Shown here: in pieces, positions 32,492 to 43,200 of the stretch
Layout of the letters: every line of letters starts with the position of its first letter
Position numbering within the stretch: position 1 is the stretch's first letter
Assembly (NCBI GenBank): GCA_004431415.1
Contig: QPMI01000428.1
Span: 186,001 to 250,000 of the forward strand
Direction: 5' to 3'
From: Cyanophora paradoxa
Lineage: Eukaryota; Glaucocystophyceae; Cyanophorales; Cyanophoraceae
DNA length: 64,000 nt
Made by a program: the position numbers and the translations under genes
Notes under the pieces: generated by a model
Database searches by the model: none
What the model was told of the DNA's origin: nothing
The model's input: the letters and a program-made list of their open reading frames with translations, nothing else

Positions 32492-35470
32492 CTACGCGCT
32501 CGAGCCGTGCCCCTCGATGAGGTCCGGGACGCGGTCGAAGGGCGTGAGCCAGAAGTTGTCGCGCAGGGTCCGCCACCGCCAGAAGTTCCGCTCCTCCAGC
32601 CCGCACTGCAGCGGCACGTCCCACTCCCCGCCCGCCTCCCGCACGTCCTGCGCCCCGTACCCCTCGGCTCCTCCCCCCCCCCCGCCCCGCCCATCCAAAA
32701 ATAACCAACCGACCTTCTGCCAGGAGCGCATGCCCTGGCACAGGATGCGCATCGTGAGGTACGCGGCCGGCACCAGCGGCGCCGTCGTCCAGTCGTACAG
32801 CCTCTGCGGGGGAGGGGAGAGGGGGGTACGCGCGTGCATCGGGAAGACGAAGAAAAAACAAGTCAAAGCGGGGTACGGGCACGCACGTCGACGTCCTGGA
32901 GGAACACGAGGTCGACCTGCGCCGGCGCCGGTATGAGAAAGGGAACTCAGGGAAAGGGGAGGGTAGGGGTAGGGGGGTACACGCGCCGACTCGTTGAGGG
33001 CGCGGACGCGGGCGAGGATTGTGTCGAAGGGGGCGGGGGCCTCGCCGGCCCCCGGCGCCAGCGCCGCCCGCCGCGGCGCGTACCGCTCGAGCAGGTTGGG
33101 ATCGTCCAGCAGCCGGGCCGGCCTGGTGGGAGAAGTATAAAGGGAGGGCGGGTAGCTTAAGATTAAGGGCCTGCGCGGGGGGGGGGGGGGGGGGGGGGGG
33201 CGGGAGAGGGAGGGGGTACCGGGCGTCCATGGCGGTCTGGAGGAGCAGCGGGGCGAACCAGTAGTCGACCTCGCAGTGGGGGAGCTAGAGTGGGGGGGGG
33301 GGGGTACGCTTCGATTGCGAGACGGATGGAGGGACGGGAAGGGGGGAAAGGTGGGGGGTACCTGGTGGAGGGAGAAGATCGTGTAGCCGGGGTGCCCCAG
33401 GCAGGTGACGCTGCGCGGCTCGCGGTGACGAGGCTTCGGCATCGACGGGAGTTGGGGGGGAGGGGGGGAGGGGGGGGGTGGAGCGCACTGGGGGTACACG
33501 AGGGTGCGGCCGGAGCGGAACGCGACGAGTGCGGCCATGCGCAGCATGTGCAGCTGCGGCCCCGAGTCTCGCGGGGGGTACGGTGGGCCGGGAGAGGAGG
33601 GGGTACGCGCCTGGTCGGCGATGGTGCCGCGGCGGAGGTCGAAGGATGGCGCGAGGAACTGCGGGGCGGGGGGCGTGAGCCGCGACTGGGGGCCGAAGGG
33701 GGGGGGGGTTAGGGAGGAGGGGGGTACGCGCCTTGCGGCCGCCCCAGTAGAAGCCGTCGGAGCCCGTACCCCACCAGCCGCGGCTGAAGAAGAAGTCGAG
33801 CTTGTAGCGCGGCTCAACGAAGTTGCTGGGAGGGCCTCAGGCAGCGAGGGGGGTACACTGATTTCAGGGGGGGGTAGCCGCACTTGTGGAGGACGGAGAA
33901 GGAGACGTCGGGGGGTAGGGTGTGGGCGAGCCACCCCGCCAGGCCGCCGTTCGGGCTGCGGTACCCCGGCTCAGCCCGGGAGCGGGAAAGGGGAGGGGGG
34001 TGGAGGGGAGGGGGGTACAATTTGTGGAGGTCGAGGAGGCAGAGGGTGAGGCCGAGGTTGAGGGTTCTGTTCTTGACAAGCTCATTAAACTGGGCCTGGT
34101 CCCACAGCTGGGAGGGGGGTACCGTAAAGGCGGGACCTCGGCGGAAGGACGGAGGGGGTACTGGTACCTCGGGATCGTAGCGGAGCATAAAAGCGAGGAA
34201 GATGTTCGCGACGTAGGGGGTAGACGCCACCGACCGGGCGTGGAAGACGCCTGCGCCGAAAGCTCGGATCGGACCGGGAAAGGGGGTGTGGGGGGGGTGG
34301 AAGGAAGGGGGGTACCGATGTTGACGTCCTCCTTGTCGATGTCGGAGTGGGCGTACGCGTCGCTCGTCATAGTGAGGTCGCAGCGGGGCGGGACGGCCGG
34401 CAGCGGGTTCTCGAACACGACCGTGTCCGCCTACCCCCGGGCGGAAGAGGTTGGGGGAGGGTATGAGCGCGAGGGGGGTATAGCTTCTCACCTCGAGCAC
34501 CATGATGTCCACGCCGGTCCTGCGAAGGCCGGCCGGCCGGTCGACACGGCAAGCGCGCTCAGCGGCGGGAGATGGGCGCGCGCACCGAAGGCAGTTGTAG
34601 ACTATGAAGAACTTGCCGAGGGTCTGTGCGCGGCGGCGGCGCGGCGCGCGGCGGGGGCGGTCTCAGGAAAATCAGAGAGAGGACGGGGCGGGCGCGCGGG
34701 CGCGCCGAGTGGCGGTGGTACTCGGGTACGAGGAAGGCTCGAAAGCCGAGCGCCGCCGACTCGCGCGCCACAAACTCGTCCAGGGCGAAGACGACGGTGC
34801 TCTCCCGCAGCTCGGCCCGCTGCGCACCGGAGGAGGGAGATCAAATCGGGATCAAATTCGGAATTCAGGTTCGAATTCGAGGTTTCGGATCGTGGATCGG
34901 ATCGCGGGCGCACGATGAGCGAGGCGAAGAGGTTGACCAGGTGCGTGTAGACGCGCTGGTCGGCGTACGTCACGACGGCCGTCGCCTGCGGGTTCGCCGC
35001 CGCCGCCTCCCGCAGCGCCGTGCGCAGCCGCAGCAGCGTGTGCCGCTCCATCAGCGGGTACCGGACCGTCTCCCGCCAGTCCGACGCGTTCTTGTCCGCC
35101 GGGAAGCCCTCGTCCCCTTGGTAGCGCACGCTGTTGAGGAACTGCGGCGGCGCTCAGCGGGCGGCGGAGCGAGCGGAGCGCTTCGTCCGCGCGCGCACGT
35201 CATCGGTGATGGCGAGACGAGTGTCCACGGACGGGTCGAGCTTCCGCCGCTGCCAGAAGGGGCACCCCTCGCGCTCGAACGTGCACGAAGGCCGCTCCGT
35301 TGGGCACGACAGCGGCGGGCCGTCCGACGCTGCGCGGACTCGTGAGCGCCGCTCGTTTGAAGGCGGCAGCGATCGCTGGAGGGACGGGCGGGGGACGCGG
35401 GTCGCTTGCCTGCGAGCTGCAGCCCCGCAAGCACGAGCACCACGGCCGCCAGGGCAGCGCGTGGCGCCAT
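32492..35470 (-). CDS. Type II membrane glycosyltransferase, GT77-like (nucleotide-diphospho-sugar transferase)
   Basis: ATG at 35470 gives MAPRAALAAVVLVLAGLQLA, a signal anchor. Later exons give NSVRYQGDEGFPADKNASDW, LLRLRTALREAAAANPQATA then VVTYADQRVYTHLVNLFASL, a VVFALDEFVARESAALGFRA strand-helix, then GVDIMVLE joined to ADTVVFENPLPAV, LTMTSDAYAHSDIDKEDVNIG, GVFHARSVASTPYVANIFLA, LWDQAQFNELVKNRTLNL, NGGLAGWLAHTLPPDVSF, FFSRGWWGTGSDGFYWGGRK, QLHMLRMAALVAFRSGRTLV and a long C-terminal part ending at 32492. The order (strand, DxD-like acidic pair, SDA, nIG, WDQ.fN) follows GT77 Golgi arabinosyl/xylosyl-type transferases. Many introns start gtaccc with C tracts. Golgi lumen is the expected site; donor sugar unknown. 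Confidence 0.78.
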
Positions 35471-35822
35471 CGGGCCCGTGACGCTCACGATGGCCACGCA
35501 ACAGTCGCCGCTGCACCTGGCCAGACTTCCTCGACGCTCCACGCCGCCCGCTCCCTCGATGTCGCTCAAACGCCGCCGCTGACCCGCCGAAATGAGCCCG
35601 ATCGCTTGCGAGCGTTAGCTGCGCGAGTTCCTGCGATAATGGCCTCGTTCTAAGCCTGCCGACGTGCCACCTCACGGGCAGTGTACGCGTACCCTGGCCA
35701 AAAGAACAAGACCGGCCCGCGCTCCGCGCTCCGCAACCAGAGCTCCGGCGGCGTGGAACAAGTTAGCTACGCGACGCGGGCGGCTCACTGCCGCGATCGG
35801 GAGTCGATCGGGAGCCCGCGAA
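35471..35822. promoter_or_regulatory. Divergent promoter between GT77-like and Sen54 genes
   Basis: About 350 bases separate the two start codons on opposite strands. It is GC-rich with no TATA-like box that I can support. Upstream exons or UTRs may occupy part of it. Confidence 0.4.
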
Positions 35823-37093
35823 ATGGCAGGCGGGGGCAATCCCGGCGGCGGCGCGCGGCGGCGTCGCAAGGCTGCGCCGGACTCTGAGGACGACTCGGAC
35901 GGCGTCGCGGAGGATGAGGAGCTCGCGGATGACGACCTCCTCGAGCCGACCGCGGCGGAGTGGCAGCGCGTCCTCAGCGAGAGCATCGGGCAGGCGACGT
36001 ACGCGCCCGGGCGCGGAGGCGCGGGGCCGCCCGCTCACGGACGCGGTCGCCCGCACGTGCAGGAAGCAGATATCGCGCGGCGTGCTGCTCCCCGGCGGGC
36101 AGGACGTGCGCGTCACGGAGCCGAGGGGAAAGCACTTCCAGATCCTGGGCGCCCCGGCAGAGGACAACACGTCCGAGTTCATCATATCCACCGCCGAGGC
36201 GCTGTGCGTCCCGTAGCGCGGTCGCACGCGCCGCCCGCGCTCGTTTCCCCCGCCGAAGCTTAAGCTTCGCCCGCGGGCTAAATCTCGGCCGCAGGTACCT
36301 CATGCAGCTCGGGATGCTGGAGGTGACGCACGAGGCCGGCGTCCCCTTGTCGATGCAGGAGGTGCGCCGGCGCGGCGCCGCCCGCCCGCCTTCTCGCGCC
36401 CCCCGGCGAGCAGCGGCGTGCGCCCAGATGATGGCGCTCTCGCTGGGGCCGGCGGGCCTGGAAGCGGCGGCGACCGCGGGCCCGCCGCGCCCGCGGACGA
36501 TGGAGCAGCTGACGGCCTTCTCGCGGCTCTCGCGGATGGGGTACGTGGCGCTGCCGCGGGCGGCCCGCGCGGCGGCCCCGGCGCTGCCCGAGGCGGCCCG
36601 GCTCCACTTCGACCTCTACAAGCCCCCGCGGCGCGCCGGCTTCCGCAAGACGGACCCGGGGCCCCCCGACTTCCACCTCTTCGCCTTCTCGTGCGCCGTA
36701 CCCCCCCCCCTCTTCCGCTTAGGCCCGCCTCTTAAGGCGGGCGGCAGGGCGGCGGGGGAGGCGCCGGACGCGAGGCAGCTGGACGCGATGCGCGGGGCGG
36801 CGCCGGGCGGGGCGCCGCTGCTCGCGGCGGCGCTGGACGACGGCGCCTCGCTCGGCGTCTACGCCCTCAGCGCCGGCGGCCTCCCGACGCTGACCCCCGC
36901 GGACCGCGTCCCGGCCCGGCCCCCCGGCTCCGGCCGCGGCGGAGGGCGCGGGAGGGGGCGGCCCGGGCCGGGGCGGCGCGGCGGGCCCGGTGCCGCCGCC
37001 GGCGCTGACGGAGAAGCCGCGGCGGCGGCGGCCGGGGAGCTGGCGCCCGGCGCATCGAGCGCCAGCGCCGAGCCGCCCTCGGGCGGGCCCTAG
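35823..37093 (+). CDS. TSEN54: tRNA-splicing endonuclease subunit Sen54
   Basis: ATG at 35823 gives MAGGGNPGGGARRRRKAAPD and a very acidic stretch (SEDDSDG..EDEELADDD) ahead of PTAAEWQRVLSESIGQAT. Splicing at gtacgc/tgcag continues KQISRGVLLPGGQDVRVTEP, then RGKHFQILG...EFIISTAEAL joined to YLMQLGMLEV, EAGVPLSMQE joined to MMALSLGPAG, then TMEQLTAFSRLSRMGYVALP, RLHFDLYKPPRRAGFRKTDP, PPDFHLFAF and APLLAAALDDGASLGVYALS. This is the Sen54 order, including the EALYL...LPLSxQE core and the F..L.r.GYV winged-helix part. Sen54 is a structural subunit of the nuclear heterotetramer that removes tRNA introns. The C-terminus ends in a Gly/Arg-rich, then Ala-rich tail. A closely similar second copy lies at 48.8-49.8 kb. 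Confidence 0.9.
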
Positions 37094-37250
37094 CTATATT
37101 CAGCTGCCCTGGCCTCCAATCCCCGAACCCTGCGGCACTGGCGCCGCTCTCGGGCGTTCAACGGTTTCCTAGCCGGCCTCCCCCGGCCCCCCCACCCCCC
37201 ACCCCCACCCCCCACCACCACCACCAACCATTCAATCCTCTGTCAATCTC

Positions 37251-37283
<33 letters not shown>

Positions 37284-38225
37284 CACGAGTCACGAGTCCA
37301 TTGACCATGCATATATGGCCAGTGCCACTGTGCCAGCGCTATAGATGCAGAGACTACCGCAAAGTTTTACTTTTTACCGCCGCGGCGCATGAACTTTCGG
37401 AATACGTATATACCGCGCTCACTTATTTAGGCCAGCCGCTGGCCTAGGCCTGGGTTGGGGACTCGGGAGCTCGAGCTCCGGTCTGCCAAGTTGACTCGAG
37501 CTCTCCGCTACGAGCTCGAGTTCGCGCAGCATGCCGGCGCCGCTACGCGTTCGATCGCGATCGCGAGTAGGGAAGGGGGGGGGGGGGGGGGGGCGGGGGG
37601 GCTACGTATACGACTGGAGCTCGAGGATCGGAGACTGCGGAGACTTGAAGTTGACTCGAGCTCTCCGTTGAGTCGGGACTTTTATGATTCGCCATATGCG
37701 TGGCCACGTGCACACGCTGTACATGTACATGTGACGCGTACGTCGACATGTCCGATGCATATGATCATGATCATGATGTCCAGCTGCAGCCGAAATTCTA
37801 GCGCTAGCGGAGCAGGAAATTTTGAGTTGTCTGTCTCGCCGTGCAGAAGTTGACCTCGGAGGCCAGGGCGCTGCGCCCCGGCCCCCTCTTCAGCCCTCGC
37901 GATCGGCAGCTCAAGGCCCGCCCAGGCCCCAGGCCCCCCCGCTCCGGCCCCCCAACTGCCCTTCCCGGGACTCGAACGCTGGCCATGGGGCAATTGCAAT
38001 AAGACGCCGGCCGGGTGCCCGGCGCACTGTTAGCTCGGCTATAGCTAGCGCTAGCTCGCCGCGAAATTAAACTCGGCTTTCCGCGAAGAGTTATGGGCCT
38101 TAGGAGCGATCATCGGATTTCCGCCATACATGTACATGTACAAAATTTTCTGAGCCAAAATGTACGGGAAGTTCGTCGTCGGAAAGGTTCTCAGTCTGAC
38201 TCTCACAGTCTCTCAGATGATGATA
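37094..38225. other. Intergenic region with long C tract and palindromic words
   Basis: Contains a 29-base C run (37252-37280), a G run near 37576-37592, and words such as gagctcgag, catgtacatgtac and gatcatgatcatgat. A sequence at 38085-38125 (gagttatggg, then gatttccgccatac) is shared with the region near 28290. No gene is supported. Confidence 0.5.
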
Positions 38226-38479
38226 CCGTAAAAACACTTAATTAATGCGCCCGATATTAATGCGTTTTTGGACCCGGACCCCTCCCATGGGAAATAATGC
38301 GCCCCCAAATTGATGCGTTTTGGAGCTTTCTGCCTGCGTTTGGGGGGTACGTACTGCAGTTTCTTAGGGTTTTCCAATTAATGCGCCCCCGAATTAATGC
38401 GTTTTGCCAGCAGAAAACGCATTAATTAGCTATAGGGGGCGCATTAATTAAGTGTGCGCATTACTTAAGTGTTCTACGG
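38226..38479. mobile_element. MITE-like element with inverted ends and TA target duplication
   Basis: The left end, ccgtaaaaacacttaattaa followed by tgcgc, is an imperfect inverted repeat of the right end (gcgcattacttaagtgttctacgg). Both ends are flanked by TA (38224-38225 and 38480-38481). The interior consists of repeated attaatgcg / cgcattaat words and cccggacccc. It has no coding capacity. The same family surrounds the LINE at 50190-58284. TA duplication suggests mobilisation by a Tc1/mariner-type transposase (inference). Confidence 0.75.
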
Positions 38480-38713
38480 TAGCTGAGGCGCCGGCTACTA
38501 GTACTAGTAGCCTACTACTACACTCCGGTAGTAAACGTAGTACTGTATAAATTTAGTCGTTTTTTTTCAGGAGGGGTGACCCGGGTGAGGGCATCGCCCC
38601 CACGGTGTAAATTGCTCATTCGGCCCCCCCGCCCAGTGGGACGGACAGAGACCTGGCGGTGCGGAGGCGCTAGGCGCCGACATCAAGCTAGGGGGGCCGG
38701 AAGGGGTGGGGTT

Positions 38714-39606
38714 CTACTCGCCGAGGCCGAGGAGGGCTGCAAGGCCCCGCAGGACCTTATCCTTGGTGCTTTGGGTGCCCGGCGCCGGCGGCGCCGACTC
38801 GGCTGCGGCGGCCGGCGCCGCGAGGGTCTGGAGGAGGCCGAGGATGGCGGCGATGCCCTGCTCGGAGGAGGGGGAGGCCGAGGTTCCTCCGGCGGCCGCC
38901 CCGGCTCCGGCCGGGGCGGGCGCGGGGGCGGGAGGGGCTGGGGGCGGGGCTCCCGTCGGGCCGCCGGGCCGGCGGGGCGTCGGCGGGCAGCTCAGCGCCC
39001 GTGGTGGCGCGCTGGGCGACGAGGGAGGCCCGGAGGGCGGCGGCGGCCGCGGGTCTGATGGCCCCGGCCCGGGCCATGGAGCCGGCGTAGACGTCGGGGA
39101 GGGGGCGAGGCCCGGGCCCGTGAGGCCGGCGGCCTGGAGGCCGTACTCCGCCACGACCCCCAGGACGTCGGCTGCGCCGGGGGCGCCCTGCCCCGCCCCC
39201 CCGTCCCGGCCGTGCCGGCGGCGGGGCGGCGGGAGTGGCGGGGGCCGCGGGGCGGCGGCGGCGGCCGCGGCGAAGGCGGGGAGGGCGGCGGCGGCCGCGG
39301 AAGCGGTGGCGGCGGCGGCGGCGGCGGCGGCGGCCGCCGCCGCCGCGGAGGGGTGGGCGGCCGGGGGGGAGGCGTACGGGGGCTGGGCGCTGAAGGCCGG
39401 CCGCGTCGAGGTGGTCCCGAGCCTCGTCGCGGTCTGGGGCGCGGCGGTCAGGGACGGGGCGAAGCCGAACTGCGAGGTCCCGGGGGCGCCGCTGGCGGGG
39501 GCCGCGAGCGAGATGGAGGGGGCCAGGGGGCGGTAGGAGACGTCCGCGGGGAGGGCGGGCTGGGCCCGCGGGGCTCCCGGGCCCTCCTCGTGCGTCCGCT
39601 TCGTGC
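38714..39606 (-). CDS. Ala/Pro-rich protein, terminal exon, function unknown
   Basis: One long open exon. After a possible acceptor near 39607 it starts TKRTHEEGPGAPRAQPALPA, continues ISLAAPASGAPGTSQFGFAP and TRPAFSAQPPYASPP, then a run of about 13 Ala, Pro/Arg stretches, and ends EQGIAAILGLLQTLAAPAA...KDKVLRGLAALLGLGE (stop 38714). The two hydrophobic helical motifs (IAAILGLLQTL, LRGLAALLGLG) are similar to each other. The open frame runs upstream into repeat family B, which argues that the true 5' part is a separate exon or is missing. Low complexity prevents a family assignment. Confidence 0.4.
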
Positions 39607-39649
39607 CTGCGGGCGGGGCGCTGCCGGTGGCGGGGATAAATTTAGTTGT

Positions 39650-39875
39650 TGTAAATAATTGCCATAAATTGCCGAGAGGTCGAATTCGGCAATTTATCAC
39701 CACGGCAATTGCTTGGGGGGTAGATGGTTTTCTAGGCAGCCATTTGGTCGAAATCTGGATTCGGCAATTTATCGCCACGTGCACGGTGCACGGCAATTCC
39801 GGGCCGGCCGGATCCGGTTTTGGCGGAATTCGGCAAATTAACTCCACGCGTACGGTAATTTATAATTACTAAGTT
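39650..39875 (+). repeat. Dispersed repeat family B, copy 2
   Basis: Shares cataaattgccgag, gaattcggcaatttatc, atctggattcggcaatttat and ggcaattccgg in order with the copy at 27990-28200. It lies directly upstream of the Ala/Pro-rich exon. Confidence 0.75.
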
Positions 39876-39965
39876 AACTACGCCTACAGCTAGTACCGTC
39901 TGATTCCTTTTGTAAGTTTCTTGTATACGTATACGCGTGCGGTACAAGGAAACTACTAAGAGCTA

Positions 39966-40138
39966 CCCCTAGCCTGGGGCCTGGGCGGCTAGGCCTGGTA
40001 CCGGTAGTAGGCTGGTACTACGGTAGCAGGCAAGCTGAGGCAACTCACTGAGTCATCAGCCGCAAGTTCCCGCAACTGCTACCGGTACCAGCCTACTACC
40101 AGGCCCAGGGTAACCAGGGGCCTAGCCTACGCGTGCGT
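39966..40138. repeat. Foldback element with about 50-base imperfect inverted arms
   Basis: The left arm (cctagcctggggcctggg ... ggcctggtaccggtagtagg) is the inverse of the right arm (ggtaccagcctactaccagg ... aggggcctagcc), with a loop holding caactcactgagtcatcag. Non-coding, hairpin-forming. Confidence 0.7.
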
Positions 40139-40281
40139 GCGTACTACGGTATACATTTCTTGTAACTGCCGCAGTAGTAAGTTAAACTAGTAACTGCCAG
40201 GCTGCCTTCGCCTCGGCGACGCCTCGGCGAGCTGACGGCACGCGTGGGACAGGCCGCTGACGTTGACACCGTGGCATAGCG

Positions 40282-43200
40282 ATGGCGCGGTCGCAGAGCT
40301 CGCACGGCGCGCCGGCCGCGCTGGCGGTCGCCGCCCTTCTGGGCCTCCTCGCGGTCGCCCTCGCCTCGGCGAGCGACGGATGCCGCGCGAGCCTCCAGCA
40401 CCCGCACAAGGTGCGTGTTTACGCCCACACGATCACGCATACGTATTCGTACCATCCCGCTTCCGTGCACACATGCATATACACGTACAAACAGATCTCA
40501 AATTTTAGACCACAGCCCGTCACAGCCTCGACACGCATACATATGCACCCGTTAGGAGATGTGCCGCATGTTTACTGTTACTCACGAGTCTCGGCGTCCG
40601 TATTCGCGCAGATCTGCTTCGCGAACGGCCGATCGGTCGACACGCATGCCCAGCCGGCCCTCGCGCACCACGCGAAGCTCCGGGCCCGCCAGTCGTCGCC
40701 AGGGCCGCACGACCGTCACCGCGGCCAGTCGCAGCACGACGTCTACGACCAGCCGCGTGTCTACCTGGTGCGCACGGCTCAAAGCCAGCCGTCACCCGGC
40801 AAGCACTGATGTGGGGTTATCGATGCTCCGGTCAGGTCCACGTCGGTGCCCCGCTGACGGTCCAGGCGAGGGCTGCGATCGAGTCGCACGCGGGCGTCGC
40901 TCTTGGTGGCTACATCCCGCACCACTCCTACTTCGTCACCGCCACGCCCAGCCAGGCCGAGCGCTTGCGGTGCGCAGTCAATTGAAATGAATTCGAAAAC
41001 GTTTTTCTCGACTAGTGCTGCTCATGCGCAAACCGTACTTATTTCGATTTCGAATCGAATTCGAATCTTGATAAGTATAACGTCGAATGATAATTCCAGC
41101 TTTATTTTTTTACATGCGCGTGTGCACGCAGAACGGCCCCTGGCGTGCAGTGGATCGACGCGCACCGCCCCGAGCACAAGGCACGGCCTCGTCCAGCTGC
41201 AGGCCTAGGATCGCCCCACGCTGAACCCCGCCCCAGATCGCGCGCTCGGTCGCCTCGTTTGCCGCCCAGACAAACGAGCTCCACGCACACATTCAGGCCG
41301 AAGGCGACCTTGCTGCGTACGCCGGTGCGCTCTCGAAGTTCCGCTTGCCACAGTTGGAGCTCGTCCATAGACGCATGCGTTCGGAAGTATGCCTTGACAG
41401 TTTTGCTGAATCCGCGCGCGCGCGCGCGCTCATACAGCCGCTTTGGAGAAGGCGCTCCGGGACGAGTTCGCCGGATCCGCGATTGCGGTCCGCCCCTCGC
41501 GCGAGGCGGTCCGCGTCATCTGCGGGAATGCCGACCCCAGTCGCGTCGCCGAGCGTCTGGCGCACGAGGTGGTCACGGATTTCTTTTCCATGGATCGTTG
41601 GAATTGATCCACAGTTGAGCTCGAATCGCCGAGCAGCCGCTCGTGTCTTGGGTGGACGGAGTGTCCCGCTCTACGCTTCGCAGCAGACACGCCGCGACTC
41701 TGCTGACATCCGGTACGGTGCCGCCTCGACTGCCAGCTGCAGAGGCAGCCGTCCGGGGCTCACCTGTGGCGCGCTCTTTCCCCCGCGTGCACGTGCGCAG
41801 GAGTGGGAGACGGCCTGCCCTCGAGCAACCCCCTTTGGGCCCGCGGGATCCACGGAGAGAACCAGATCGTTGCGGTGAGCCCGAGCTCGAGCACGCATCG
41901 CTAGATATCGCAGAAGTTTTTCACGCGCGCACCGACTTAAATAAATATCAAAGAACTGTACATATCTTGAGCGCGGATACTGATCGTGATCATGAGTTAT
42001 TGCATGGATCCGGAAGGCATTTTGAGCGCGATCGCGATCGGTTGTTTCGATCAGGTCGCAGACGGCGCCCTCGACTTCGATCACTGCTCATTCCTCGAGA
42101 GTGGGAGCGACACGGCCAGGTGCGCCCCCGCGGTGCGGCGGCTCACTTGCACTGAATTTCAAACCATCGCTTGCGCGTGCACAGTGCCTTCGCGTCTGCG
42201 TTGGCAAACATAACTCTGAAGGATACGAAAGATGCCATCCCGCTGACCAACCGCAAAAAGGTGCTCCTATGTTTACGGCCCCAAAATATGATCGGATGTG
42301 ACGTGCAACTGAAACATTAATATTGCAAATTGTCAGCTGCTCCGGTACTGGATTTCACCGAAAGAAAACGCGGTATTCAACGAGACCAGATCAGATTCGA
42401 AGCACGGAACTCACGTCGCAGGAACGGTTCTGGTGAATTTTCAGATTTACTTCCAATCATAAATGCGGAGTGCTTTGAGCTGATGACTAGTACGCATGTG
42501 TCTAGGGCAAAGTCCCGACCGACTGGGCGAACGCGACGGAGGCCGAGCAGGTGCACGGCGGGCCCGTCCAGGGCGCCATGGCCAGCGGCAGACGCCGAGT
42601 GTGCTGAGCGCGAGCCGCGCCGTCAGATGTCCAAGTACAACGGGGTCGCGTACGAGGCACAGCTCTTCTTCCAGGTCCGGGATCGGATCCGCTCGAATTA
42701 ATATTCGCGATCGATCGATCATGGATCGCCAGCGCTTCGAAACAAATATCGATCTTGGATCGCCGTTGCCGTTTAGGGCTGCCTTGTATACGCCTGATAT
42801 CGATTATGGCTGATGGCACCGTCTGTTGCAGCACATTGGCAGTCTCGGTACCACAACGGCAACCCCCGATAGCTTGTTCGACCTTTTCCAGCCCGCATAC
42901 GAGGTGAAACCGAACTCTGCAGCTGGGCTCGCAGCTGCAGGAATCCCCGGCCCGTGCTAACATTCCGCAACGTTGACCGGCCGCGGCAGCTCGGGGCTCG
43001 CGTTCACACGAACTCGGTGACCGACTCGATTCTAGGTCTTGGACCGAACCTCTCACTTCTCGTCTGACATTTTTCATTGCAGTGGGGTTGCTCCCCAGAC
43101 CCCCCCCAGCTAACCAGGTTCGTACGCTTTGCTACTCGCGATGATGCAGGTACAAGCAATGCAATCTCACACCGCGCGAACTGTGTACAGCTGTAACCAG

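Noticed and set aside
36700-36723. 25-base intron in the last Sen54 exon (gtaccccc...ttag)
   Set aside because: Removing it shifts the conserved C-terminal frame (APLLAAALDDGASLGVYALS). The second copy has a 31-base version of the same length class modulo 3, so read-through keeps both frames.
37960-37990. Second tRNA T-arm candidate (minus strand GTTCGAGTCC)
   Set aside because: The flanking bases do not form the T stem (only one of five pairs holds).
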